Of a DNA stretch of 64,000 bases, positions 36,282-45,369 are shown piece after piece. Position numbers and translations under genes: made by a program. Numbering within the stretch: the stretch's first letter is position 1; the number at the start of each line of letters is the position of its first letter. The notes below the pieces were generated by a model, which saw only the letters and a list, made by a program, of their open reading frames with translations, was not told the DNA's origin and searched no databases. The stretch is from Burkholderia cenocepacia (GTDB taxonomy: Bacteria; Pseudomonadota; Gammaproteobacteria; Burkholderiales; Burkholderiaceae): the NCBI RefSeq assembly GCF_014211915.1, contig NZ_CP060040.1, positions 2,232,001 to 2,296,000 on the forward strand. Direction: 5' to 3'.

Positions 36282-36644
36282 ATGGCAAAGGACAACGCTA
36301 ATCCGACGCTCGAATCGATGCTGGAGTTTCAGAAGGTCTATCTGCGTGCGATCGCGCTCTCGTGGCGCGACCCGGCGTTCAAGGCCGAACTGCTGGACCG
36401 GCCGCTGGATACGCTCGCGAAATACTTCGGCTATCAGTGCCCGTGGATCATCGACATCGATATCGAGAAGACGGGCGGCGATCATGGCTGGACGAGCGAC
36501 GGGAAAGGCGGCGGGAGCTGGAACCTGCCGCGCAACGTGATGACGGTCGGCATACCGGAGCAGCCGGCGCACCTGGACGAGGAGGCCGTGGCGCTCGCGG
36601 CCTACTGCGACGCGGGGCCGTGTTACCTCTTCACCTGCTGTTGA
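36282..36644 (+). CDS. NHLP-type TOMM precursor peptide with Cys-rich C terminus
   Basis: 120 residues, 16 bp after its paralogue. The shared leader block is RAIALSWRDPAFKAELLDRP. Cys occurs at 53, 109, 114, 119 and 120, so four of five lie in the last twelve residues (YCDAGPCYLFTCC), with Thr118 beside the terminal pair. This is the expected core for azoline formation by the downstream YcaO enzyme. There is no clear Gly-Gly cleavage site before the core. A Gly-rich stretch lies at 74-78. Confidence 0.82.
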   Translation: MAKDNANPTLESMLEFQKVYLRAIALSWRDPAFKAELLDRPLDTLAKYFGYQCPWIIDIDIEKTGGDHGWTSDGKGGGSWNLPRNVMTVGIPEQPAHLDEEAVALAAYCDAGPCYLFTCC

Positions 36645-36668
36645 GCGGGCGCGGCCGACCCGCGCACC

Positions 36669-36706
36669 GTCGCGCGGCCCCGGGGCGGTTGCCCGGGCCG
36701 CGCGAC
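36669..36706 (+). terminator. GC-rich hairpin between precursor and YcaO genes
   Basis: A 12-bp perfect stem GTCGCGCGGCCC / GGGCCGCGCGAC (36669-36680 with 36695-36706) lies in the 94-bp gap. There is no T-run after it, so it is more likely an attenuator or mRNA-stabilising end than a full terminator. Confidence 0.5.
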
Positions 36707-36738
36707 GTTCGTCCGACCCGTCGCACGGAACCCGATGC

Positions 36739-38979
36739 ATGCTCGATGACCTTTCGCGCGTATTGCGCTTCAAGCCGCACCTGCTCGTGCTCGATGCCGG
36801 GCCCGAGACGCTGTTCGTCGTCGACGAATTCAGGCGCGCGATGCTGTCCGGCGCGATCTTCGTGCGGATCGCCGCGTGCCTGCGGGCGCGCATGACGATT
36901 GCCGAGATCGTGACGTCGCTGGCCGGCACGTTCGGCGAATGGGACGTGCTCGCGCGGCTCGATCACCTGGTGCGGCGCGGCTACGTGCGCGCCGATCCGC
37001 CGCACGGCGACGATGCGGCGCGCGGCTTCTTCGAACGGGCCGGGCTCGACGGCGACGCCGCGTGCGCGCGCATGGCCCAACTGCGGGTCGCGGTGGAGAC
37101 GTTCGGTGCGGACGGTACGGCGCTCCGGCGCGCGCTCGACGCGGCCGGTATCGGCATCGCAAAGGAGGCCGAACTGACGGTCGCGATCGTCGATACGCAC
37201 GACCGCGACGATCTCGCCGCGTGCGCCGCCCGCGTGGCGGCGCGCGGCGGTGCGCTGCTCGTCGTGGCGACCGGCGGCGTGCAGACGCTGATCGGACCGT
37301 TGCTGGCCGGCGGCGCCGACGCGCTTGCCGAGGCGCCGTGCATCGAATGCGTGCGCTACTGGATGCGCGTCAACCGGCCGGTCGAGGCGTTGCTGGCGCG
37401 CCATCACGGCAGCGACGCGACGCGTGTACCGGTGGCCGCCTCGCGTGCGGCCGCCGCCGCCGCGGCCGCGCTCGTGGCCGCGACGGTCGAGCAGCTCGCG
37501 GTCAACCGCGTGGTCGCGGAACGTGCGCAAACGCACATCGTCGCGCATCGACTCGACACGCTGGCCGTCGAACGTCACCGTGTGGTCAGGCGGCCGCAAT
37601 GCCCGTGCTGCGGGAATCCCGCGTGGATGCGCGAGCAGGCGGCGCGTGCGCCGCGGCTCGCCGGGGATGCGCCGCTGGCGCGGGCGGACGGCGGCTACCG
37701 GAGCGCCGATCCGCAACGGGTGTTCGCGCGTCACGCGCATCTGATTTCGCCGGTCAGCGGCGCGATCGCGTATCTGCATCCGATGCCGAAGCGGCACGCG
37801 GGCCTGCGCAAGGTCTACGCGTCGGGCTTTCTCGTATGCCCGGCCGCCGTGCCGGACAGCAACCGGTTCGACCGGCTCTGCTCCGGCAAGGGCCGCACCG
37901 ACGAGCAGGCCCGCACCAGCGCGCTGTGCGAGGCGCTCGAACGCTTCAGCAGCGTGTATCAGGGCGACGAGGCGACGGTGACCGGCAGCCTCGACAGCCT
38001 GCGCGCCGATCCGGCCTGCGACGCCGAGCCGATCCATGTGAACGCGCTTCAGCAGTTCAGCGAACGGCAATTCGACGCGCGCGACGCGATCAACGCGTTG
38101 ACCCGCGATGTCCGCAAGCAGGTGCCGCCGCGCTTCACGTCGCGCGACGTCATCGACTGGACGCCTGCGTGGTCGCTCGTGAACGGCCGGCGTCGCCTCG
38201 TGCCGCTGAGCTACTGCTACGCGGAAACGCCCGACAGCGCGCAGGCCATGGCCGCCTGCGTGCACAACCCGAACGGCTGCGCCGCCGGCTCGAGCCTCGA
38301 CGAGGCGATTCTGCAAGGCATGCTCGAGCTGATCGAGCGCGATGCGGTCGCGATCTGGTGGTACAACCGGATCGCGCGCCCCGGCATCGATCTCGCGGCT
38401 TTCGACGATCCGTATTTCGACGCGCTCGTGCACGAATACGCGACGTTCGGATGGCGCGTATGGGCGCTCGACATCACGACCGATCTCGCGGTGCCGACCG
38501 TGGTCGCGCTCGCGGAGAATCCGCGGGACGGGCGTTTCTCGATTGGCTTCGGCTGTCATCCCGATGGCCGGATCGCGGTGCAGCGGGCGCTGACCGAAGT
38601 CAACCAGTTGCTCGATATCGCGGCGGATGCGCCGCATCCGTGGGATCGCGACACGCTTTCGTCGACCGGATTTCTGTATCCGGCGGCAGGTATGCCGGCA
38701 ACGACGCCTTCGACGTGGCGGCGGGCCGATGCCGCGTCGTTACCGGCGGTGATCGCGGAGTGTGTCGGGCGCATCGCGGCAGCCGGCATGGACGTGCTCG
38801 TCGTCGACAAGACGCGGCCCGACATCGGCTTGTCCGTGGTGCAGGTGATCGCACCGGGGCTGTGCCATTTCTGGCCGCGTTTCGGCGCGCGGCGGCTGTA
38901 TTCGGTGCCGGTGGCGCTGGGTTGGCGCGCGCAGCCGTGCGACGAAACGGCGTTGAATCCGGCGCTGCTGTTTCTGTGA
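36739..38979 (+). CDS. TOMM leader-binding/YcaO cyclodehydratase fusion
   Basis: 746 residues. The N-terminal 90 residues look like a leader-recognition (RRE) winged helix. An E1/ThiF-like part follows (TVAIVDTHDRDDL and LVVATGGVQTLIG), with zinc-type Cys pairs CIEC near 200 and CPCC near 288. The YcaO domain runs from about 330 to the end, with ATP-site motifs SGKGRTDEQARTSALCEALE near 382 and SSLDEAILQGMLELIERDAV near 520. It should dehydrate Cys (or Thr/Ser) residues of the precursor to azolines using ATP. The C terminus ends NPALLFL rather than the proline-rich tail common in azoline-forming YcaOs. Confidence 0.88.
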   Translation: MLDDLSRVLRFKPHLLVLDAGPETLFVVDEFRRAMLSGAIFVRIAACLRARMTIAEIVTSLAGTFGEWDVLARLDHLVRRGYVRADPPHGDDAARGFFERAGLDGDAACARMAQLRVAVETFGADGTALRRALDAAGIGIAKEAELTVAIVDTHDRDDLAACAARVAARGGALLVVATGGVQTLIGPLLAGGADALAEAPCIECVRYWMRVNRPVEALLARHHGSDATRVPVAASRAAAAAAAALVAATVEQLAVNRVVAERAQTHIVAHRLDTLAVERHRVVRRPQCPCCGNPAWMREQAARAPRLAGDAPLARADGGYRSADPQRVFARHAHLISPVSGAIAYLHPMPKRHAGLRKVYASGFLVCPAAVPDSNRFDRLCSGKGRTDEQARTSALCEALERFSSVYQGDEATVTGSLDSLRADPACDAEPIHVNALQQFSERQFDARDAINALTRDVRKQVPPRFTSRDVIDWTPAWSLVNGRRRLVPLSYCYAETPDSAQAMAACVHNPNGCAAGSSLDEAILQGMLELIERDAVAIWWYNRIARPGIDLAAFDDPYFDALVHEYATFGWRVWALDITTDLAVPTVVALAENPRDGRFSIGFGCHPDGRIAVQRALTEVNQLLDIAADAPHPWDRDTLSSTGFLYPAAGMPATTPSTWRRADAASLPAVIAECVGRIAAAGMDVLVVDKTRPDIGLSVVQVIAPGLCHFWPRFGARRLYSVPVALGWRAQPCDETALNPALLFL

Positions 38980-39012
38980 CCTGCGCGCGCAATCGCGTTG
39001 TCGGCGAACAGC

Positions 39013-39040
39013 GCGGGCTGCCGGAACGCCGACAGCCCGC
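39013..39040. terminator. Hairpin between convergent YcaO and porin genes
   Basis: GCGGGCTG / CAGCCCGC with an extra inner CGG/CCG pairing, in the 67-bp gap between convergent stops. It could act in either direction; neither side has a strong T-run. Confidence 0.45.
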
Positions 39041-39046
39041 GCCGCA

Positions 39047-40138
39047 TCAGAACCGTGTACTGAACCCCACCCGCGCGATCGACTGCAACGCGCCGCTCGA
39101 CGCGCCGTTCGCGTCCATCACGCCGTTGATTTGCGCGTTGCTGCCGTGGCTCGCGCGTTGATGCACACCCGCCACGTACACCATCGTGCGCTTCGACAGC
39201 CAGTACTGGATGGCGGCGAGCAACTGGTGCGCGTGCGCGTCGTCGAGCGTGTCGTTGCCTTTCATGTACGTGTAGCTCGCGCCGATCACCCATACCGGCG
39301 ACGGCCGCCACGCCGCACCGGCTTCCGCCGACCACGCGCCCGCGCCGTTGCGCGCGTTGTGCACGGTCGTGAAGAGCGCCTTGCCCGTGACCGTACCGAC
39401 CGTGTAGTGCACGCCCGCGCCCCAGTTGCGCACGCTGGTGGGCGGCAGTCCGTCGGCCGAGCCGTATTTCTGGTTCGTATAGGCGGCGCCCGCGCCGAAC
39501 GGGCCGTGGTCGTAGCTGGCGCCGACGCTGACCGTGTTGTTCGCGCCGATCGACCCCGCGACGTTGCCGAAGCCGTACAGCGCGCCGATGGTCAGGCCCG
39601 ACAGCGACGGGCTCGTGTACTTGACCGAATTCGCGACGCGATTGCTGCCCGCGACGCGGTCCCAGTCGAATGCGCCGGTCGGGTTGTTCGGCAGCGCGAG
39701 CCGATCGAACGGCCCGTTGCGAAAGCCGTACAGGCCGACGAGATCCTGCGCGATCTCGTTGCCGCTGGCGGCCAGCGCATCGACCATGAATTCGTACTGG
39801 TTGCCGAGCGTCAGCGTGCCGTACCGGTCGTTCTGCAACCCGACATAGGCGGTGCGCGAGAACAGTCCGCCGCCGATGATCGAGCCGTTGCCGAGCGAAT
39901 ACTGGTTGACGAGCCGGAAGATCGCACGCGTGCCCGCGCCGAGATCCTCCTTGCCCTCGAAGCCGAGCAGGTTCGGAAAGAAGATGTTGTCGTCGAATTT
40001 AGCGGCGCCGTGGCCGCCTTGATTGCTGACGTAGCTGATGCCGGTATCCATCAGCCCGAACATCGTCACGCTGCTCTGCGCAAACGCCGCGGCCGGAAGC
40101 GCGCAGGCCGCGAACGCCAGAAAGGTCTTTTTCGTCAT
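39047..40138 (-). CDS. Gram-negative porin (OmpC/Omp32-type)
   Basis: 363 residues from ATG 40136-40138. Signal peptide MTKKTFLAFAACALPAAAFA, then the mature start QSSVTMFGLMDTGISY typical of beta-proteobacterial porins. The FEGKEDLGAGTRAIFRL strand and terminal VGFSTRF (final Phe) are the outer-membrane assembly signals. It forms a 16-strand trimeric general porin. It follows the SDR/ADH/MFS/cupin operon on the same strand after 182 bp and may serve uptake of that pathway's substrate. Confidence 0.93.
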   Translation of the reverse strand: MTKKTFLAFAACALPAAAFAQSSVTMFGLMDTGISYVSNQGGHGAAKFDDNIFFPNLLGFEGKEDLGAGTRAIFRLVNQYSLGNGSIIGGGLFSRTAYVGLQNDRYGTLTLGNQYEFMVDALAASGNEIAQDLVGLYGFRNGPFDRLALPNNPTGAFDWDRVAGSNRVANSVKYTSPSLSGLTIGALYGFGNVAGSIGANNTVSVGASYDHGPFGAGAAYTNQKYGSADGLPPTSVRNWGAGVHYTVGTVTGKALFTTVHNARNGAGAWSAEAGAAWRPSPVWVIGASYTYMKGNDTLDDAHAHQLLAAIQYWLSKRTMVYVAGVHQRASHGSNAQINGVMDANGASSGALQSIARVGFSTRF

Positions 40139-40320
40139 CTCCAAAGTGCTCCTCACATGATCCGGTCGAGCCGGATATTTTTAATTGGACTACTGATTGA
40201 TATGAAGAAACATGAACCGGGCGAACCCGGTTCGGCGACGGTCAAAGGGAGCGGTGGCGCGCAACGGGCATCGGCAGGTCGCGTCGATCCGGCGACCTTC
40301 CGCGGCCCGCGCGCCGCGCG

Positions 40321-41043
40321 CTAGACCGTCGAATACCCGCCATCCACCGGCACGACCGCGCCGGTGACGAACGACGCGCCGGGCGAGCACAGGAACAGAA
40401 TCACTTCCGCGATTTCGTCGGCCGTGCCCCAGCGCCCGAGCGGCGTGCGCTCGAGGATGCGGCGCGATGCCAGTGTGTCGGCCATCAGAGCGCTGCTGAG
40501 CGGCGTGTCGATCCAGCCCGGCGCGACCGCGTTCACGCGGATACCGTGATCGGCCCACGCTTGCGCGAGCGAACGCGTGAGCTGTGCGATACCGCCCTTG
40601 CTCGCGCTGTACGCGGGCCGGTCCTTGCTGCCGAAGTACGTGTACATCGACGCGATATTGACGATGCTGCCGCCGTTGGCCGCCAGCGCGGGCAGCGCCG
40701 CGTCGGATGCCCGCATCACCGACGTCAGGTTCACGTTCAGCACGTGCTCGAACTGGTCCATCCGGTATTCGCCCGCGTGCCGGCTGATGCCGACGCCGTT
40801 GACGAGCACGTCGAGCCGCGGCAGCGCGGCGATCGTGCGCGTCAGCGCCGCGCCGTCGGCCACGTCGAGTTCCACGCATCGGACACCGGCATGCACGGGC
40901 GCATGCGGGCCGGTGGCGTCGAGCCCGAGCGCGACGACCGATGCGCCGGCCTGCGCGAACCGCAGCGCGGTGCGCGCGCCGATGCCCGATGTGCCGCCCG
41001 TCACCACGACGGACTGCCCGTCAAACGCCCACTGACGACTCAT
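40321..41043 (-). CDS. SDR-family oxidoreductase
   Basis: 240 residues from ATG 41041-41043, overlapping the upstream dehydrogenase by 23 bp. It has the NAD(P) motif [19 protein letters not shown] in place of NNAG, catalytic Ser in NIASMYTYF, Tyr and Lys in PAYSASKGG, and the usual [10 protein letters not shown] end. It is the last gene of a four-gene operon. The substrate is unknown. Confidence 0.9.
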   Translation of the reverse strand: MSRQWAFDGQSVVVTGGTSGIGARTALRFAQAGASVVALGLDATGPHAPVHAGVRCVELDVADGAALTRTIAALPRLDVLVNGVGISRHAGEYRMDQFEHVLNVNLTSVMRASDAALPALAANGGSIVNIASMYTYFGSKDRPAYSASKGGIAQLTRSLAQAWADHGIRVNAVAPGWIDTPLSSALMADTLASRRILERTPLGRWGTADEIAEVILFLCSPGASFVTGAVVPVDGGYSTV

Positions 41044-42142
41044 GCTCGACGCTCCCGGTGGCGGACGCGCGACGGGCCGGCCGTTGCGTGGGCGAAACGA
41101 GGATCTTGATCTGCGCGCGATCGGCGAGCAGCGCGTCGAAGCCGTCGGCGACGGCATCCTCGAGCGACACGGTGCGCGTGACGATCGACGTGAGGTCGAG
41201 CGCGCCCGACGCGACGATGCGCAGCAGATCTTCGTACGCATGCCGGTAGCCGACGCTCGTGGTGACGGTCAGCTCGTCGTTGACCGCGCGGAACGCGTCG
41301 AAACCCGCGTGCGGCATCAGGCCGACCATCACGACGCGGCCGCCCTTGCGCAGTGCCCGCATCGCCGATTCGAACGTAGCCTGCAACCCGGCCGCCTCGA
41401 AACTCGTATCGACGCCGAGCCCGCCCGTGGCCGCGCGAATCGCGTCGTGCAACGCGGCGGCATCGAGCGTGCAGGCATCCAACGCATGCGTCGCACCGAA
41501 CCGCGTGGCGGCCGCAAGCCGTTCGGGCGACACGTCGACGGCTACGATCGTGGTCGCGCCCTGCAGCTTCGCGAGCATGATCAGCAGCAGGCCGATCGGC
41601 CCGAGCCCGAACACCGCGCAGGTCTCGCCGAGCCGCAGTTCGCCGCGCCGCAGCGCGTGCAGTGCAACGGCGGCCGGCTCCATCACCGCGGCCTGTTCGA
41701 GGCTCACGCCGTCGGGCAGCCGATGCAGCATGTAGGCCGGCACGACCGCGAAGTCGGCCATCCCGCCGTCGCCCATCAGCCCGGCGAAGCCCATCGACAC
41801 GCACAGGTTGTACGACCCCGAACGGCAGTACGCGCACTGGCTGCAGCGATACTCGGGCTCGACCGCGACGCGGTCGCCCGCGCGCAGCGTCATCACGCCC
41901 GCGCCGACTTCGACGACGGTGCCGCAGAACTCGTGGCCAAGCGTCAGCGGCGCAGTGCGGCGCGACAGCGGATGCGGCGCATCGACCGGAATCGCGTGCG
42001 GGCCGTCCGCGTATTCATGCAGGTCGCTGCCGCAGATCCCGCAATACGCGACCGCGATGCGCACGTCACCGGGGCCGACGCGCGGCGTGTCGATTTCCAC
42101 GAGACGGACGTCGCGCGGGCCATGCCATTGAAGTGCGCGCAT
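41021..42142 (-). CDS. Zinc-dependent alcohol/polyol dehydrogenase
   Basis: 373 residues. Catalytic zinc ligands lie in [13 protein letters not shown] and [12 protein letters not shown], and the structural zinc loop is [15 protein letters not shown]. The Rossmann motif is [15 protein letters not shown]. The DGPHAIP and PHPLS insertion and overall form resemble 2,3-butanediol/sorbitol-type dehydrogenases. It is cytoplasmic, in the operon between the MFS transporter (1 bp away) and the SDR. Confidence 0.9.
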   Translation of the reverse strand: MRALQWHGPRDVRLVEIDTPRVGPGDVRIAVAYCGICGSDLHEYADGPHAIPVDAPHPLSRRTAPLTLGHEFCGTVVEVGAGVMTLRAGDRVAVEPEYRCSQCAYCRSGSYNLCVSMGFAGLMGDGGMADFAVVPAYMLHRLPDGVSLEQAAVMEPAAVALHALRRGELRLGETCAVFGLGPIGLLLIMLAKLQGATTIVAVDVSPERLAAATRFGATHALDACTLDAAALHDAIRAATGGLGVDTSFEAAGLQATFESAMRALRKGGRVVMVGLMPHAGFDAFRAVNDELTVTTSVGYRHAYEDLLRIVASGALDLTSIVTRTVSLEDAVADGFDALLADRAQIKILVSPTQRPARRASATGSVEHESSVGV

Positions 42143-42143
42143 G

Positions 42144-43448
42144 TCAGCGTCCTCCGAGGTTGGGCGTATCGAGGCGGCCGGCCGCGGCGCCTGCGAGCGC
42201 GCGCTTGCGCAGCACGGCCGGCGCGGTTTCGACGAGGCCGAACGACAGCACGCATGCGAGGATCGCGCCGGTAGTCGAGGTCCACATCGCGAATTGCAGG
42301 CCGTACCTGTCCGCCGCGAAGCCGGCGACGGTCGGCGCGACGAAGCCGCCGATCAGCTCGCCGGCGCCCATGATCAGCCCGAGCGCGCTCGCGATCGCTC
42401 GCGGCGGCACCGTTTCGGCCGGGATCGTCGCCATGAACAGCGTGAAGCAGCCGAGGCCCGTGTACGTGACGAACACGAGCGCGCCGAGCGCCCAGACCGA
42501 GCCGACGTGGATCAGCGCGACCGGGCACATGGCCGCGATCAGCGCGAACCCGATCATCGTCGGCTTGCGGCCGATCCGGTCGGAGATCGCCGGCACCGCG
42601 AAGCCCCAGAATACCCACGCGGCGCCGAGGCAGGTCATCACGACGCCCATGTCGGACGGCGCCAGGTGGCGGCTTTCCACAAGGAACACCGGCGCGAACG
42701 AGATGATCACGACGAACCACGTGAGGAAGAAGCAGCTGATCAGCACGCAGAGCAGGATGTTGCGCTCCTTCAGCAATGTCCAGCGGCTGAACTCGGCGCC
42801 GCTTGCGGCCGGTACCGCGGCGGTATCGGCCTGCACGTGGCGCACGCCGCCGGGCGGCACTTCGCGCACCCAGCGCCAGATGCAGAACGCGATCAGGAAG
42901 CCCGGAATGCACGACACGTAGAACGCCTCGCGCCAGCCGTACGCGGTGGCGATGCCGATCACGACCGGCGGGCCGATCATCGCGCCGAGCAGGCCGGCGG
43001 CCGAGCCTTGCAGCAGGCCCATGTTCAGCCCGCGGCGGCTCGGCGTCGAACTCTCGACCATCAGCGATTGCGACAGCGGCAGCACGGGGCCTTCGGCGAT
43101 GCCCATCAGCGCGCGAAACGCGAGCAGGCTCGCGAAGCCGCCGACGAGCCCCGACAGCGCCGAGCACACGGAAAAGCCGAGCACGGCCGCGACCAGCAGC
43201 GGCTTGCGGGTGCCGCGTGCGTCGGACCACGCGCCGGTCGCGGCGCCCGACAGCGCCCACGTGAGCGCGAGCGCGGACGACACCATGCCGAGCTGCGTGT
43301 GCGTCAGGTGCAGCTCGGCCGACATGAACGGGAACAGGAACGACAGCGCGAGGCGGTCGAAGAACACGAAGCCGAACGTCATGAACAGGATCAGCAGCAG
43401 CCTGTTCTCGTACGTCCAGGCGCGCCGGAAGGAGGAAGGGGACGTCAT
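42144..43448 (-). CDS. MFS transporter, anion:cation symporter-like
   Basis: 434 residues with about twelve hydrophobic helices. The between-helix-2/3 motif reads GAWSDARGTRKPLL, and FGFVFFDRLALSFLFPFM at the N terminus resembles the ACS family that imports organic acids and aromatic acids. It is in the cupin-MFS-ADH-SDR operon, 16 bp after the cupin gene, and should bring in the substrate of that pathway. Confidence 0.9.
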   Translation of the reverse strand: MTSPSSFRRAWTYENRLLLILFMTFGFVFFDRLALSFLFPFMSAELHLTHTQLGMVSSALALTWALSGAATGAWSDARGTRKPLLVAAVLGFSVCSALSGLVGGFASLLAFRALMGIAEGPVLPLSQSLMVESSTPSRRGLNMGLLQGSAAGLLGAMIGPPVVIGIATAYGWREAFYVSCIPGFLIAFCIWRWVREVPPGGVRHVQADTAAVPAASGAEFSRWTLLKERNILLCVLISCFFLTWFVVIISFAPVFLVESRHLAPSDMGVVMTCLGAAWVFWGFAVPAISDRIGRKPTMIGFALIAAMCPVALIHVGSVWALGALVFVTYTGLGCFTLFMATIPAETVPPRAIASALGLIMGAGELIGGFVAPTVAGFAADRYGLQFAMWTSTTGAILACVLSFGLVETAPAVLRKRALAGAAAGRLDTPNLGGR

Positions 43449-43464
43449 CGTGAGCCTCGCCGCG

Positions 43465-43998
43465 TCAGCGGAACAGCTTCTCGACTGCTTGCGCGCCGAG
43501 GCCGACCTTCTCGTAATGCGCCTTGCACATCGCGATGTACGAATGCACGTCGAAGTAGCCGTCGGGATTGCCTGCGTCGTCGAGCCAGATCAGCGGGCCC
43601 TTGACGATGAAGAACGCGCGCATCGGCTCGGGGTGATCGAACGCGACGAGCGTGTGGCCCTCGCCCGGCGTCTCGTACACGAAATCGCCGCGCGTCGCTG
43701 TCCATTCGTGTTCGAGGTAACCCCATTTCCCCGACAGCGTGTACGCGAACACCTCGTGCGGGTGATAGTGCCGGTTCACCAGCCCGGCTTCCTTCGCCAT
43801 CAGGATGTCGCACCATTTGTTCTGCGACGGCGAGATCCACAGCGGCCGCGACGAAACCGTTTCGGTGAACGGAACGTAATAGCGCTCGTCGTCGGTGGCC
43901 GCGTTCGGGATGTAGGCCTCGGGCAGCGCATCGGGCTTGAACGGATTGGCAATCGCCGGAATGTTTTGCCAGAATTCGGATACGGCTTTGTCGACCAC
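43465..43998 (-). CDS. Cupin protein, 2,4'-dihydroxyacetophenone dioxygenase-like
   Basis: 177 residues. The cupin core has metal ligands in NRHYHPHEVFAYTLSGKWGYLE and the second motif in YETPGEGHTLVAF; length and shape match the small dihydroxyacetophenone dioxygenase-type cupins. Those enzymes cleave an aliphatic C-C bond next to an aromatic ketone using Fe(II). It leads an operon with a transporter and two dehydrogenases, opposite an AraC regulator. The assignment is by resemblance and the actual substrate is unknown. Confidence 0.75.
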   Translation of the reverse strand: MVDKAVSEFWQNIPAIANPFKPDALPEAYIPNAATDDERYYVPFTETVSSRPLWISPSQNKWCDILMAKEAGLVNRHYHPHEVFAYTLSGKWGYLEHEWTATRGDFVYETPGEGHTLVAFDHPEPMRAFFIVKGPLIWLDDAGNPDGYFDVHSYIAMCKAHYEKVGLGAQAVEKLFR

Positions 43999-44172
43999 GG
44001 GGTGTCTCCTTCATGGGTTGTCGTGGGCTCGACTTTAGCCAGCCGGCGCGCGCCGCTCTTGACTGGGCGGGACGCATTGCTTGACCGCGCCGGACATTGC
44101 ATCGCACCAGAATCCAGACGAACCATCCCCAATCCGTGCCGCTCCGCACGACAGGCGCCAGCAGGAGGCGAC

Positions 44173-45153
44173 GTGACGAATTCGACCGTTTTTTCACGCA
44201 CGCGAGGCTCGACGGCCGACGTGCCGGCGCGCGACCGGATGGCGTACTGGGATGCGTTCAACGCGGCGACGCTGGTCGGCCTGCGCTGCTCGTCGCTGTC
44301 GCCGGCCGGGCTGGAAGCCGAGAAGACCGATATCGCGCTGCCGGGCCTCGGCATCGCCGACATCAGCGGGCAGGATCACGTGATCGAGCGCAGCCCCGCG
44401 CTGGTGCGCCAGTTGCCGAAGGAGTCGCTGTTCGCTTGCCAGATCCTGAGCGGGCGCGCGTATTTCATCCAGCACGACCGGTGCCTGCTCGCGGAGGCCG
44501 GCGATCTCGTCGTGTACGACACCCGCGTGCCGTATCTGTTCGGATTCCTCACGCCGATGCGGCAGTTGCTGATCGATATCCCGATCACGACGTTCGACGA
44601 CCGTCTCGATGCCGAACTGGCCGCGCTGCCGCTGCGGATCGCGCCGAAGCCGGGCGCGGGCGCGATGCTCGGCGCAACGTTGCGCGCGAGCGTCGAGCGG
44701 TTCATGAAGGCGCCGGTGGAGCGCGACGCCGCGCGGTTCGCCGAGCACACGCGCACGCTGATCGCGGAACTCATCGACGCGGAAGTGAACGGTGCGGGCG
44801 CGTCGCGCGCGTCGTTGTCGTACCTGCTGACCGCGAAGCAGTACATCGCGACGCATCTGGGCGAGCCGGAGCTCGGGCCGCAGGCCGTCGCCGACGCGGT
44901 CGGGCTGTCGCTGCGGCATCTGGGCCGCCTCTTCGCGGCCGAAGGCGAGTCGATCACGCAGCACATCTGGTCGGAACGGCTGTCGCACGCGCATCGCGAG
45001 CTGACGGATGCGCGGCTGCGCAAGACGAGCATCGGCGAGATCGCATTTCGCTGGGGGTTTTCGAGCCAGGCGCACTTCAGTCGCGCGATCCGCGAGCGCT
45101 ACGGCGCGTCGCCGATGGCGCTGCGCGATGCGGCGCGCGAGGCCGCGGGCTGA
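44173..45153 (+). CDS. AraC-family regulator of the cupin/dehydrogenase operon
   Basis: 326 residues from GTG 44173 with AGGAGG just upstream; the frame stays open far upstream only because of GC bias. The N-terminal AraC-binding-like-2 (FeaR/XylS-type) domain contains WDAFNAATLVGLRCSSLSP. The C-terminal double HTH is LGPQAVADAVGLSLRHLGRL and TSIGEIAFRWGFSSQAHFSR. It is divergent from the cupin operon with 174 bp between starts, so it is the expected activator. Confidence 0.9.
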   Translation: MTNSTVFSRTRGSTADVPARDRMAYWDAFNAATLVGLRCSSLSPAGLEAEKTDIALPGLGIADISGQDHVIERSPALVRQLPKESLFACQILSGRAYFIQHDRCLLAEAGDLVVYDTRVPYLFGFLTPMRQLLIDIPITTFDDRLDAELAALPLRIAPKPGAGAMLGATLRASVERFMKAPVERDAARFAEHTRTLIAELIDAEVNGAGASRASLSYLLTAKQYIATHLGEPELGPQAVADAVGLSLRHLGRLFAAEGESITQHIWSERLSHAHRELTDARLRKTSIGEIAFRWGFSSQAHFSRAIRERYGASPMALRDAAREAAG

Positions 45154-45179
45154 CGACGGTTCGCGGATGGTTCGGCGGC

Positions 45180-45208
45180 GGCGCGTGCATCACGCGCCGT
45201 TTTCGTTT
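45180..45208 (+). terminator. Intrinsic terminator after the AraC-family gene
   Basis: Perfect stem GGCGCGTG-CAT-CACGCGCC (45180-45198) followed by GTTTTCGTTT, 27 bp after the stop codon. Confidence 0.8.
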
Positions 45209-45313
45209 GCGGTGCGGCGAGGGTGTGGTCAGGTTCGGCGCGAGGAAGCGCGGTCGAACCGCGCGGCCATCGGCTGCCCGCCATTGCATTCATTCACCTG
45301 GCGCGCATCGCAG

Positions 45314-45350
45314 GCAGGCCGTGGAACCGCGATGCGGTTCCACGGCCTGC
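45314..45350 (-). terminator. Long perfect hairpin after the aldo/keto reductase gene
   Basis: A 17-bp perfect stem (45314-45330 with 45334-45350) and a three-base GAT loop. It lies 20 bp past the stop of the leftward aldo/keto reductase gene. No T-run follows on either strand. Confidence 0.5.
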
Positions 45351-45369
45351 GCTGCCAGTGCCACGGACT

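Noticed and set aside
42946..44172. N-terminal extension of the AraC-family gene
   Set aside because: The frame is open back to 42946 but runs antisense through the MFS and cupin genes. The AGGAGG-GTG start at 44173 and the AraC N-terminal domain mark the real beginning.
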